Below are positions 1 to 10,662 of a stretch of 64,000 bases of DNA, in pieces. The position numbers and the translations under genes are program-made. The first letter of the stretch is position 1. Each line of letters begins with the position of its first letter. Under the pieces are notes generated by a model. That model had not been told where the DNA came from, ran no database searches, and saw only the letters and a list, made by a program, of their open reading frames with translations. The stretch is from Babylonia areolata (lineage: Eukaryota; Mollusca; Gastropoda; Neogastropoda; Buccinidae): positions 5,623,668-5,687,667 of the forward strand of contig NC_134878.1 in assembly GCF_041734735.1 (NCBI RefSeq). Reading direction: 5' to 3'.

Positions 1-150
1 CACCACATGGGTGACAATTATGCGCTGATGTACAGCACACGTCATACAACACATGCTACCAATGCTGTGCTGATGCACAGCACACGTCATACAACACATG
101 GGCGCAAATGCTGCGCTACGTACAGCACACGTCATACAACATTGACTTCA
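1..150. repeat. Tandem repeat, unit about 45 bp, three copies
   Basis: A unit containing CAGCACACGTCATACAACA recurs at about 33, 77 and 123 (spacing 44-46 bp). It lies in the intron after the NAGLU-like exon at 166-323 and probably continues past the window edge. The short ORF through it is a product of the repeat. Confidence 0.85.
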
Positions 151-165
151 CATTGTCTCGCTCAC

Positions 166-323
166 CTTGAAAACATCCTTGCCCGTTGTGGACAACTCTG
201 GGCTGATGACAATGACAAACTCAGAGGCTCTGTCACCAACAACTCGCTTGACCATGGCAGACACAGTAGCAGCTTGCACACTGGCTGGTGACTTGCTACG
301 CAGCTGGTTCAGAGCCTCAAATT
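166..323 (-). CDS. NAGLU: NAGLU-like gene 1, second coding exon (N-terminal domain)
   Basis: This minus-strand exon encodes 52 full codons that open FEALNQLRSKSP and include VKRVVGDRASEF and ISPELSTTGKDVF. That order matches the N-terminal domain of alpha-N-acetylglucosaminidase, where human NAGLU has VRALVARLLG...ADFSVSVE. The acceptor is at 324-325 and the donor gtgagc at 160-165. The exon begins with two bases that complete the codon left open by the exon at 2620, so phases agree, and it ends in phase 0. The enzyme is a lysosomal glycosidase that removes terminal N-acetylglucosamine from heparan sulfate. The catalytic domain must lie beyond the left edge, so this copy cannot be judged intact. 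The acceptor has a (GT)n run where a pyrimidine tract would be expected. Identity comes from motif recall, not a database search. Confidence 0.85.
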
Positions 324-366
324 CTGCACACACACGCACACACACACACACACACACGCACACATA
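324..366. repeat. (CA)n microsatellite at a splice acceptor
   Basis: On the minus strand this (TG)n run ends in gtgtgtgcag, directly at the acceptor of the NAGLU-like exon at 166-323. It replaces a normal polypyrimidine tract. Confidence 0.8.
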
Positions 367-519
367 CAATTATTATAACTCGCACAGTCTTCACTATGTT
401 GAAAGAGGAATTTAATCAAATATTTTCCCTACTCAAGATCTCAAATATAGTTTTCAGTGTTTGTATTCTGATTAATAATCACAATCATAATAATTGTAAT
501 AATGTGGTGGTGTTGTTTT

Positions 520-960
520 TTATGTTGTTGTTTTTTAACGATAACCATCTTTTATTCAGATTAAGGCCAAAGCCCCTTACTGATGGGGGTCATACAAGAA
601 AATAAGGAAAGAAAATGACTTGACACGATAAACCAACATCACAAATCAACCAAAAGTAGCTAATACAATACTTAACATTCACAAAATAACTGTTCGAAGT
701 CTCTTCAATGCTTCAAAAAGTATATGGCCAAGTGTTTTTTCAGTAAGCTCATGTTTTGACGACATGAGCAAATTAAATCTAAAAGCACAGGGATCTTTAT
801 AATATTTAGGTTGGATTAATCTTTTCTTATTTTTTTCCCCCTTGCAGAGAAGGTTATATTTGTCCAGAAACATGTAATCACATTTCACATTTGGGTAAAC
901 AATATAGCAAAATACATTATTTGATTCCAACAAAAACAGTGAATCATTACACCTTAGACT
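520..960 (-). mobile_element. CR1-like LINE, 3' end fragment
   Basis: The minus strand encodes a stretch resembling the C-terminus of CR1-like LINE polyproteins: IQPKYYKDPCAFRFNLLMSS followed by a helix ending FEALKRLRTV. This is followed at 540-620 by a non-coding tail with GGGGCTTTGGCC and AATAAA, typical of LINE 3' ends. No catalytic part is present. It sits in the first intron of NAGLU-like gene 1. Confidence 0.6.
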
Positions 961-2619
961 CTACTTCTTGGAAAGTAAATAAACACTGACCATTGCATCA
1001 CTGAAGTTATATCATTCATCCAACAGCTATGTTTTTTTGGTTTTTGCCTATCCCCTATCCCAGCAAACACACACCCAGTGAGACAGACACACACACTGTG
1101 TGTTTATATCATTACAGGCTCTAAATATGCATGCAGATACTTGCATCTCCAATAAATAAGACATAAAACACATCCCTTCCATGTTCCACTCCATTGTCTT
1201 CTTTCTTTGTATTGCCCATATCCTCAGTAAACATAATTTTGTTTAAAAATTGACACAGACAGGAGATAAATGATAAGGGAAGATTATTTGTGAATGGGAT
1301 TGTGTATATTAAATACTTTATTCAAGAAACAAAAACAAACTCTGAACTGTTAGGCTGATGTGTCTGGATTATACAATAAATTAAAAATAAAATAAAAATA
1401 AAGGAGATTCGCACAAGTTTGCAGGCTGTGTAAATGAATATGGATAAGAAAATGACAGACATGGATCTCTCATGTCTGATGATTTGTTTGAACACAAAGG
1501 TGATGACGACAGTGACGACACAAGGTCATGACGATAGTAACGAAACTGCCGTCAACATTTGACGACATCTATTGCAGCAGACATCATTTTTTAGTAGATG
1601 ACAGTGACAGAGATATGGGTGGGTATGTGGTGTAGTTTGGGATGTAGGGGCAGAGGAGAGGGAAAGGAGTGGTGGAAGACAATAGGTCCTAGGCTAGTCA
1701 GCAGGCATGGAATGGGGCATGGCAGTAGACATAAGGGGGCTGGGGGGGTTTCTTCTCTGAAGACCTTGTAGTTGTATTGTCCAGCTCTCCCAAGAGTTTC
1801 TTATCACAGAGAACTGTTGTCACTGCTTACTGCCCCAGTGTGGACAACAGCCAACAATCCTTGCTTTCTATAAAACCCCGGGTTTGAAGTCTAAAAGACA
1901 GGTAAACATTTTCTTTTTAGTTTTTCACACTTTAATCACAAATAAGAAAACAGATCTGTTAAGAGAAAAAAACAAACTGGCCAGCACAGCAGGTGATTTT
2001 TGTCCAACCATGTGCAGCAACAAGTGAATGGGTATTGTCACAAAGTTTCAGAACAGGAAAGTTCTAAGTTGGAGAAAGTTCTTTGGTGTCACACAGCTGT
2101 GCAGTTTCTGAGGATATGATTAACCTTTTACGTTGATATAACCCACGTTTGTCATTGTGGGGACGGTCATTCACTTATCTCTGCAATTCTGGCTGTTACC
2201 ACAAACTTATAACCTGTTTTATTTTCATCTGTGGATGTAGACTGACAACAAGCATGCCATTCACAGCTGTATTTTGACTGTTTTCTTTATGGATGTCATT
2301 TTGTGGCAGTGGAAACAGACTATTGTTGCACAAAGATTATTATCTTCACTTTCAACAACTGAATACTTACCTGCAATCAAAATAATTTTTGGTGAAAAAA
2401 AGTCCACTCACAAAAAACATTAACTTTCTTTGTGTATCTCCTGCAGTTTTTGTACTAGAATAACTTTTTATACTCCAGATTCCTCAAAATTCACTGGTAA
2501 GGTGAGAGCACTTATTCTTAACAAAATTCTCTGGCACTGAACAGGTTTAGAGTTGTAAGCACACACTGACGCTGAAAGATGAAGATGAAAGGTGACAAAC
2601 AAAACAAAGATTCCCTTAC
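961..2619. other. Intron sequence without recognisable gene
   Basis: AT-rich sequence within the first intron of NAGLU-like gene 1. I see only short (CA) runs near 1065-1100 and no convincing exon or repeat family. Confidence 0.5.
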
Positions 2620-2707
2620 CTACTGCCGATACCATGATGACACAGGTACACAGCAATGACACTGTCAACAAAGACATGACCTGAAAAGAAAGATAAGTCT
2701 TAAACAA
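2620..2707 (-). CDS. NAGLU: NAGLU-like gene 1, first coding exon (signal peptide)
   Basis: The minus strand encodes a hydrophobic leader, MSLLTVSLLCTCVIMVSAV, then one base before donor gtaagg (2614-2619). That base joins the exon at 166-323 to give GAA, so the mature protein would begin near EFEALNQL. A further in-frame ATG lies at 2705-2707 and adds MFKTYLSFQV. Alternatively the ttttcag at 2681-2688 is an acceptor and the coding start is the ATG at 2675-2677. Both versions give a signal peptide, as expected for a lysosomal enzyme entering the secretory route. The gene runs leftward off the window and starts head to head with the THAP-like gene at 3129. Confidence 0.72.
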
Positions 2708-2814
2708 TCATCAATATTTCTGAAGTATCGGCTGTCAACAAGAGACTCCTCAGTCCCCAATCCTGTGCTTTTGCCTCTAACCACCTCCAACATGCCCATG
2801 TAATGTTGTGTGTC

Positions 2815-2912
2815 CGTGTGTGTGTGTGTGTGTGTGTGTGTATGATACATATATATATATATATATACACATATATCTATATCTATACACACACACACAC
2901 ACACACACATTA
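2815..2912. repeat. Compound microsatellite (TG)n(AT)n(AC)n
   Basis: A (TG) run, an AT-rich core and an (AC) run form a near-palindromic block in the gap between the divergent NAGLU-like and THAP-like starts. Confidence 0.9.
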
Positions 2913-3128
2913 TTATTCACATCGCATGCAGGCATGCACATAATAGACAACTGGAGAGTTCCGTGTTTACATGACTTATAGAAGCGTGTCATGTGGTGTG
3001 AATTCTCAAAGTTGATTGGCTCTCCGTCACGTCGAGCAACACAGGCCACCGAGAGAGGCAGAAAGAGGAAAAAGCAGGCTTTGTTTCTTTGACTTTTTGC
3101 TTCATACTTTAGTTTTCTTGTTGTGCAA

Positions 3129-3269
3129 ATGATGGCATTTCATTGTATAGTGTTTGGTTGTAGCAATGGAGACTATCAACTGAAGAAATGGAGAACAGCA
3201 ATTTGTGAAATCCACGACATTCCACACGAAGCTCCTGAGTGCTTGTGCGCTGCACCTTTCATTGTTCAG
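3129..3269 (+). CDS. THAP-like zinc-binding domain protein, first exon
   Basis: A 47-codon open exon starts at ATG 3129 and ends CAG before donor gtaatc (3270). It encodes MMAFHCIVFGCSNGDYQLKK, then a segment with WR, C-E-I-H and C-L-C-A-A-P-F. The pattern C-x4-C, tryptophan, C-x2-H, C-x-C and a following PF resembles a mollusc-type THAP-like domain, a DNA-binding zinc fold. The exon ends in phase 0. The usual basic second half of the domain is not obvious downstream. The call rests on cysteine spacing and phase; a short degenerate fragment is possible. Confidence 0.5.
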
Positions 3270-3418
3270 GTAATCATCTTTATAAAATGGTGAAAAAAAA
3301 AAAAAAAATCATGAGTAAAGAGCTATCAATCAGATGTGGAAGATGTAACACTTTTTTTGTTTGTTTATGAAACACCCATATGAATTCATATATCATATTC
3401 CCCTATTGCTGACTTCAG

Positions 3419-3550
3419 AGTGGAAATAGTCTTGTGTTAGATGTTCCACAAGACTGTGTTGCAGCCGATGCTTCAAAGACCAGAGGCTCTGTTCAACTTT
3501 ATGATAGATCAGACAAGTTACGTAGGCTGTTAGAAGGACATCTTATTTGA
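3419..3550 (+). CDS. Probable second and last exon of the THAP-like gene
   Basis: After acceptor ctgacttcag, 43 codons stay open in the phase left by the upstream exon and end at TGA 3548-3550. The peptide includes LVLDVPQDCVAADASK and DKLRRLLEGHLI. It resembles no family I know, and a 90-residue product would be very short for a THAP protein. The compatible phase is the main support; it may be an exon of a truncated copy. Confidence 0.4.
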   Translation, partial: SGNSLVLDVPQDCVAADASKTRGSVQLYDRSDKLRRLLEGHLI

Positions 3551-3718
3551 CTTTACTTTTGGCATTTTGATTTCACTGATAATGTATTTAATCTTATAAA
3601 CCTAAGAACAGGTGTTTATTTTTGTAACCTGAAACAACAACAACAAAAAACCCAGTATGCTGATAGCTATAACATATAATATGTATAATATATATATGTG
3701 TGTGTATATATGTATATA

Positions 3719-4089
3719 TTTGTATTCGTATTTGTATTTTTTTATCACAACAGATTTCTCTGTGTGAATTTGGGCTGCTCTCCCCAGGGAGAGTACGTCG
3801 CTACACTACAGTGCCACCCTTTTTCTTTTCACTGCGTGCAGTTTTATTTGTTTTTCCTATTGAAGTGGATTTTTCTACAGAATTTAGCCCTTTTGTTGCT
3901 GTGGGTTCTTTTATGTGCGCTAAGTGCATGCTGCACATGGGACTTTGCTTTATCGTCTCATCTGAATGACTAGCGTCCAGACCACCACTGTGGAGGGAGA
4001 GAAAATATCGGTGGCTGAGCAGTGATTCAACGAGCGAGCTCAGATTCTCTCACTTCCTATGCGGACACGTTACCTCTAGGCCGTCAATC

Positions 4090-4093
<4 letters not shown>
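3719..4093 (-). mobile_element. SINE family A, full-length type
   Basis: A tRNA-derived SINE in minus orientation. The tail TTTGTATTTGTATT is at the left. The central block contains the complement of GGCGCTGTAGTGTAGCGACG, and the tRNA-like head with A and B boxes is at the right end near 4020-4090. Other copies lie at 12041, 30229, 46564, 54529 and 59856. Confidence 0.85.
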
Positions 4094-4133
<40 letters not shown>

Positions 4134-4172
4134 ATATTTATATATATATATACATATATGTGTATGTGTGCA

Positions 4173-4211
<39 letters not shown>

Positions 4212-4212
4212 T
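4094..4212. repeat. (TA)n/(TG)n microsatellite
   Basis: Alternating TA followed by TG tracts, directly next to the tRNA end of the SINE at 3719-4093. Confidence 0.9.
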
Positions 4213-4261
4213 TCATTTTGTAAGCCTAGGAACTGGGTGCTTTATCAAACCTGAAAAAAGA

Positions 4262-4640
4262 TGGGCGGAATAGCCGAGTTGTTAAAGCGTTGGACTTTCA
4301 ATCTGAGGGTCCTAGGATCGAATCTTGGTGACGGCGCCCGGTGGGTAAAACGGTAGAGATTTTTCTGATCTCCCAGGACAACATATGTGCAGACCTGCTT
4401 GTGCCTGAACTACCTCCGTGTGTATACACAAGCAGAAGATCAAATACGCACATTAAAGATCCTGTAATCCATGTCAGCATTCAGTGGGTTATGGAAACAA
4501 GAACATACCCAGCATGAGCACCCCCGAAAGCGGAGTATGGCTGACTACAAGGCAGGGTAAAAATGGTCACACATGTAAAAGCCCACTCGTTTATATACAA
4601 GTGAACATGTGAACTGCAGCCAATGAACACAGACGAAACC
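4262..4640 (+). mobile_element. SINE family B (tRNA-Ser-like head)
   Basis: The head reads AATAGCCGAGTTGTTAAAGC and GTTGGACTTTCAATC, with a degenerate B box GGATCGAATC. The body has CAGAAGATCAAATACGCAC and GTGGGTTATGGAAACAAGAA, ending near AAAGCCCACTCGTTTATA. Related copies lie at 13899, 28040, 39640, 55690 and 63278. The head is not called a tRNA gene because the same body follows it each time. Confidence 0.88.
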
Positions 4641-5454
4641 CGAATAAAACCAGTATGCTGATAGCCAGTGTTTTTTGTGGGGTTTTGTTGTGTGTGTTTG
4701 TTGTTGTGTGTACATTAAGTGGCTTCTTTGGTATCCTTTTTTGTTGTCAGTATTGTATTTATTGCTATCTTGTGTGTACATGTGTGAAAATCACTTATAT
4801 CTGTGCACAAGTGTTTAGTGTTTGTGTATAACATATATTTATAATTCAAAGCATAATGTGCACCGACTGTAAACAACTGACTGCACAACCTGGGACAGAG
4901 ATTATGCAGTCATGACGACTTCGGGTGACAAGAGGGGGAGGGGGAGTTGGGGTAAATGTGGATGTGAGAATGTAGCTTGTGGAAAGAACGCATCTTATGG
5001 GGACTACGTGTTGAAAAGGAATTTTACTTTTAAGGCACCAGGTCTGTATTCTGTGAATGACGCACTCAGTCTCACCTCGAATCAGTGTGCAACATGACAT
5101 GTTCTGAAATGCACACAAAATTAACAATGGCTTTGTTATACTCACTTGCTTCATTGCAGAAGTTTGCCTACTCGCACCGTTTTGCAACCACAATATTGCT
5201 TAGTGCACGCTCATTTAATTCAATTCCATGCAGCTGAAATCAAATCTCTCAAAAGTTCCCCTTTGCTTCCGACTTTCCCGGAGTTGTGAACTGTTCACAT
5301 GACTTCATCACGTGGCACAAACACACACACAAGTTAGATAACTGCAAACAGGAATCGCCGTTCTTGGGCCAAACTTCGCGCTCCGATCGAGTTGAATACA
5401 AGTGTAGTTCTTCAAAAATCATAGATACCAAGCATGAAATAAGTGACGTTTTTT
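4641..5454. other. Intergenic sequence, nothing recognised
   Basis: No exon with convincing borders and no family match. The minus ORF of 115 aa at 4846-5193 has no recognisable domain. Confidence 0.4.
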
Positions 5455-5455
5455 T

Positions 5456-5492
<37 letters not shown>

Positions 5493-5565
5493 CAGTGTGT
5501 GTGTGTGTGTGCGTGTGTGTGTCACGGTGTATGTGTGTACCCAGTACATATATACATAATGTAAA
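5455..5565. repeat. (TA)n(TG)n microsatellite
   Basis: A short TA tract followed by about 70 bp of interrupted TG repeats. Confidence 0.9.
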
Positions 5566-5609
5566 TATGCTTATATGTATTTTTCAGTTAAAATTCTCAT
5601 GATTTGAGT

Positions 5610-5925
5610 ACCTACTATCAGAGTGGATTTCTTTTTATTACATAATTTTGCCAGAGGACAACACTTGTGTTGCCATAGAATCCTTTTCAGTGCGCCTAGT
5701 GCGTGCTGCACTGACTCGGACACTGACGAGATCTCGGTGTATCGCAGTCTCATCCGAAAGACTGTAGACGCCGCTCAGTTTGATTTTCGGCAAACTTGGG
5801 CCGGAGAACTTAAGGGTGAGAGCGGGATTCGAACCCACACCCTCACTGGCGCACTCTCTGTATTCAGTTGGCAGCTGAGCGTCTTGACCATTCTGCCACC
5901 CGTTCTTCGATCAGCAAGCCATGAA
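5610..5925 (-). mobile_element. SINE family C with tRNA-Leu-like head
   Basis: In minus orientation the head reads GGTGGCAGAATGGTCAAGAC, GCTCAGCTGCCAA and B box GGGTTCGAATCCC, with an extended variable-arm-like spacer as in Leu or Ser tRNAs. It is followed by the shared central domain (complement of TTTTGCCAGAGGACAACAC). The head recurs at 39085-39170. Confidence 0.8.
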
Positions 5926-7734
5926 TATGGAAAGTGGATTCTGCGTCAAGACTCAGTCCACGTGCTGAAGTGAACGACCTCAGTGTCGGCTTGAAACCGT
6001 AAAGTCGTGTTGTTTACTGCTGTGGTCTTGGTCCAGGTGACATTTAAACGACTCCCACCCACTGGTCGAACTGACACACAACTGAACGGACAGACGTGAC
6101 ATCAGTCTCAGTGGCTGTAGTTGGTTCACTAAGTTGGACAGTCGTTGTCTTGGTGGGTGTCAGTTGTTGCCGCGAGGCGTCACACAATGATCATTATCAC
6201 GATTGTCGTAGTCGTCGTCCCCCTATTTTTTATTATTATTATTTTTTAAATCTATTTTTTTCTAAGAATGTGTTAGGAACAGACATGAAACCAATCCTAA
6301 TGAAAAAGGAAAAAAACTGATTATAAATATTGGGGGACTCACCACGCCGGCTTTCTCGCCATTGAAAGAGTGGCAGGAGAAAGACCATGCTTTCTGTAAT
6401 CCCACTCTTTGTCCTGAAGCGAGAGAAAGTGTGGAGGCCGGGCGGCCGGCCCCAGCCAGACTTTCTCTCAATGTGATACTGAGTGGTAAAGAGTTGGATT
6501 GCGTGAAAGCGTGGGCAGACGCCCCTCCCAATTCCCATCCCTCACCTACCATTCCCTCCCCTGCACTTCCTCACGCCCAGCTTACTCAGCACAAATAAAA
6601 CAAAATACGTTTACAATCGAGCATAACTATGGTTTAGGATTGCCACTGAGTCAACGCTGCAGCGAAGATTTTATGCGCAATCTGATTGTCAAAACAGCCA
6701 CAAGTTCGTGACAGGAAAGGGCACGATGTGTGCACATGAAGGAATGGCGACCTTTCTCTGGTCGTCTTTGCCAGTCAAAAATACATTCTGATTTCTGATA
6801 CAAGAGACGATTGGTTGCGGTGTGGGTTGAGCCAATCAGGCACGGCTGTCAGTTCACATCAGATGGATGCTGCGAGTTTGGCTGTCGATAAGGAAGACTT
6901 CCGTCTTGTGCTGCACGCATCATGAGTCCAGCAGTTTTTGCGAAGAACAAGTGCCGCGTGTAGTGACAGTAGCAACTGGTTTTCACGAGTCGGCCATGCG
7001 CAGTCACGGCTTGTGGCTGTTGTGAACTGTGAGAATTCACGTGCTGTTGGGCATGTAAACATGTGGGAATGAGGAAGAGGAATTGACTGACTGTTCCTGC
7101 AAGGTGACGTGTTCTGTCTGCTGAGACTGGAATCGACCCCAATCCTCGCCAAAAATAGAACCACAGGCACATAAAAAAGAAGTCTATTACCGGGCATCAC
7201 ACGACTGGACCACGCAGTTTTCCCCCTCCTTTTTATATTTTTTATTTTTGTTAGGAGCGGTAGGTGAATCTACTGATTATTCTCACCACTGTAGTCGTTG
7301 CATCAATTTTTCTTTTTGCGAAATGCCACTATGTGTATAAATTGCTACTGTGTGCATGTCTTCATTCATCCTTCGGCACGCTGAACAGAAGAAAGAACCG
7401 TGGGAATACGTACGGTGTCTTTGTGAACCTGCATACCTTCCTTCGTTTCCTGTGTTGCAAGGTGGAGGTGTGCTGGAATTCGCCTGTATACCTTTCTTCT
7501 GCCTCTGTCAGGAAAAGAAGAGCAGACGATAGAAGCTGTTGCTCTTGGACAGACTGTCAGCGGCTCATGATCTCCGTGTTTTGTGTTCTCCTGGAAAGCT
7601 GACAGACTGGCTCAGGGCAAATGTGTGTCTGGCCTTTTGTGGAAAGAAAGTTCACGAACTGAATTCGAGTACCCGGTCTTCTTTCGCAGCAGAATACAGC
7701 CAGGTGAAGTTTCAGATATAAATATTCTGCCTGA
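5926..7734. other. Intergenic sequence, nothing recognised
   Basis: No reliable exon or known repeat. Overlapping ORFs near 6239-6600 and 6849-7200 occur on both strands, are Pro/Ser/His-rich and match no family I know. Confidence 0.35.
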
Positions 7735-7848
7735 GAGAGAGAGAGGGAGGGAGGGAGGGAGACACACAGACGTTCATTGTGGTTTAGCCATATTATACAT
7801 GTCAGGCAGGAGGGGGTGCAGTAAATATGGCGGTAGGGAATTGGTGAG

Positions 7849-7901
<53 letters not shown>

Positions 7902-7934
7902 GTGTTGTTATTGTGTTGTGTGTGTGTGCCGGCC

Positions 7935-7979
<45 letters not shown>

Positions 7980-7980
7980 T
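7735..7980. repeat. (GA)n and long (GT)n microsatellites
   Basis: A GAGAGGGAGG purine run at 7735-7765 is followed by two long (GT) tracts (about 7848-7900 and 7937-7978). Confidence 0.95.
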
Positions 7981-8259
7981 CAGCCGTCCTTCACTGAGGT
8001 GACCATAACCAGCTCTTACCCCGGGTGGTAATGATTCTGTATTTTCAAGAAGCAGTTTTCTTTCCAGTCCAAACACTTTCCAGAAAGTGCTTTGCAGACT
8101 CAAGAGGTTTTTGTTATTCAGCCGAAAGAGACTCCATTGTTGGTGGTCTTGGACTCAATGGAGCTCAGTGTAACTTTGAAAGAGACAAATGAGAGCGAGG
8201 GCTGCCTCTTCCAACTTTCTAGTTCTATCTTCTAATGCAGAAGCGACATGAGCACTTTC

Positions 8260-8540
8260 ATCTGTTTTGCCTGTGTCTCAGTTTCAGTTTCAGTTTCACT
8301 TTCTCAAGGAGGCGTCACTGCGTTCGGACAAATCCATACACGCTACACCACATCTGTTGAGCAGATGCCTGACCAGCAGCATAACCCAACGCGCTTAGTC
8401 AGGCCTTGAGTGCATGCTTACATATTTGTGTACCTATGAAAGTGGATTTCATTTTACGTAATTTCGCCAGAGGACAACACTCTCGTTGCCATGGGTTCTT
8501 TTTCAGTGCGCCAAGTGCGTGCTGCACACGGGACCTCAGC
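8260..8540 (-). mobile_element. SINE family C, headless copy
   Basis: The minus strand carries the central domain, then GACTAAGCGCGTTGGGTTAT, CTGGTCAGGCATCTGCT and GACGCCTCCTTGAGAAAGTG, ending in an (ACTGAA)n tail at the left. No tRNA head is visible. The same 3' block occurs at 30830, 39220 and 54945. Confidence 0.82.
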
Positions 8541-8689
8541 CTTTGCCTGTGTGTACTGTAATAAATAAAATGAAAAAAAAAGATAAATAAAAAAAGAAAA
8601 AAAAGGAGGGAATTGTCTGAATTAGGGATCGGATCATTCGCTTTGAGTAATACTCTTATGAACAGTTTCAAAGATGCTGAACATTTATC

Positions 8690-9150
8690 TCAAGACTAAA
8701 GGAGGTGTTACCAAAATAGTAAGTTAAGTACAGTGATACGTTCTTGTGGGAGATTATGAATAGTGTTTGTTCTATGTATGTTGTTGTTCGGGCAGTGCAA
8801 TAGAAAATGCTCAGCTGTCTGTTGTGGAAAGCTGCAAGCACAGGATGGATCATTCCTTGTATGTCTGTCATACAGACCAGTGTTTAATTCGCTCATACCA
8901 CGTCTCAGACGACAGTGGATAATTTGTTCTTTCCTTTTACCCAGATAATAATATGGTGGGACTGTAGTGTCTGTAGAGGAAAGGTAGCGTTTCAGTTGAC
9001 TGAGAGACTGGGTCTGTTGAACAGAAAGAGAAAGTGTGTGTTCCAAATAGCCGTGGCTGAAGGGAAAAAAGATCTGTTGTAAATGTCAGTGTGGTGTGGA
9101 GGGACGATTCGTTCAAATGGTCTTCGCGTGTGGATGGGTTTACTGTTGAC
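8690..9150 (-). mobile_element. LINE fragment, C-terminal region
   Basis: Minus-strand translation gives IIHCRLRRGMSELNTGLYDR followed by CAC......TAEHFLLHC. This is the zinc-knuckle-like stretch found after the reverse transcriptase or RNase H of many LINEs. No catalytic domain remains. Confidence 0.7.
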
Positions 9151-10549
9151 ACGAGAGACTGATTAAATGCAATACTATGGATATAACATAAACGTAGTAT
9201 ATTACAGTGTCTTTATTATGCCAGAAGTTACTCACGTTGCTGAAGAAATCCTTCAACCAGTAATCTGGTTGCTAGCTTTTGGGCATCTGTATAACGTGAC
9301 AAGCTATTACGACACTAATCCAATTTCAAAGCTATTACGTGGAATAGTTCACTCTGATTCCTTTCTGTAGACATAAAGACTTTTGTTGTGTGTTGAAGTA
9401 TGTGGATATAGTGCAGTTTCAAGCACTTAGTTATGGAAAGGAAAAGATAAATGCAGGTACAGAAAGTATGCATTAAACATAATATTTTAACAGATATGTG
9501 ACCAAACACTTTTATAAACTTGGGAGACAAGTATCTGGAAATACATTTTAAAACGACAACTGTTTTTAAACACGCGCGCACCTTGCAATCCAAGTCGAAA
9601 AACACGCCTGCGCCCGCACTCACACACTGCATTTATACCGCACTTTAAACTTGGCAGACAGTTAAATTAGGATTTCTGACATCAAAAACACATACAAGAA
9701 AATCAGGAGTGGTGACTTATTTGAGCATCAACGAGAGAGGTTCTGAAACCACCTCCCCATCCCAAGCGCAAATCATTTTTAAAGGTCAAATGTTGAACCA
9801 AGACTTTTAACGCTTCTACCACTTCTTTATGGAAAACAAAGACATCTGAGCTATGATTTATCATTCACCAAATATATGGAGTCAGCGGTTTTTGATACGT
9901 GACTGCATTTTATTGATGAAGATTTGCTTTTTCGACTTCTACGACTTGTGCTTCTGCAACGTCTACTAATGTTACTGCTTCCTTTTTCTGCCCCATACCC
10001 CCGTTCTGTTTTTTTTTCCGATGACAGTCATGTATAGCGGACACTGGTTCTTCGATGGAGCGTAATGGTGCGGAACAGTCCACACGCTGCTACTTCTCTT
10101 CCTCCTCTCTTGAAATCCTCTCTAAGTATTACATCTTTGTTGTAGTCCTTTCAGTGGAGTCCAGTCAAACTTATTCTTGCGATTGGGTGTACTTTCTCAG
10201 ATTCATCTACACATTTGCTTTTTGTTGGTCGACGTCTATTACTGACCGAATGTTGATTAGAATGTGCTTGGTATACTGTGTGGACTGGCTGGGTCACGAA
10301 CTGGATAGCTTGACAGACTATAGATGACTTACTGTTCGTTTTCATGTTAATACAGTATCCAGTTTACTCAGACTTTGCCACAAAATGGTTTAAACATAGT
10401 CGGCAATGTATAATATATGTATATGTATGATATTTATCACATTGCTGACTGTAGACGACAGTGACTGGAAGAGAGCACAGTGTAAAGAATCGTATACAAA
10501 ATACTGAAGTGTGGTTTTTTAATCAACATGACTATAATGATTGTCACTC
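9151..10549. other. Intergenic sequence upstream of the profilin-like gene
   Basis: AT-rich, with no exon or repeat family recognised. A possible acceptor (cactcag, ending at 10549) suggests a 5' untranslated exon of the profilin-like gene lies somewhere upstream, but I cannot place it. Confidence 0.35.
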
Positions 10550-10662
10550 AGGCACTGTGCAGCTGGGACAGCCAGCAGTTCAGCCAACGCCTGATCCCGA
10601 CACTCCCGAGGGCAGCGCCCCTTGCACCTTTCCTGGGCCCCGGCACTGCTATGATAGACTTC

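Noticed and set aside
1-150. Regular repeats that could suggest a CRISPR-like array
   Set aside because: Three 45 bp direct units without distinct spacers, in a eukaryotic intron; an ordinary tandem repeat.
7583-8103. Val/Cys and Thr/His-rich ORFs
   Set aside because: Translations of (GT)n/(AC)n microsatellites on the two strands.
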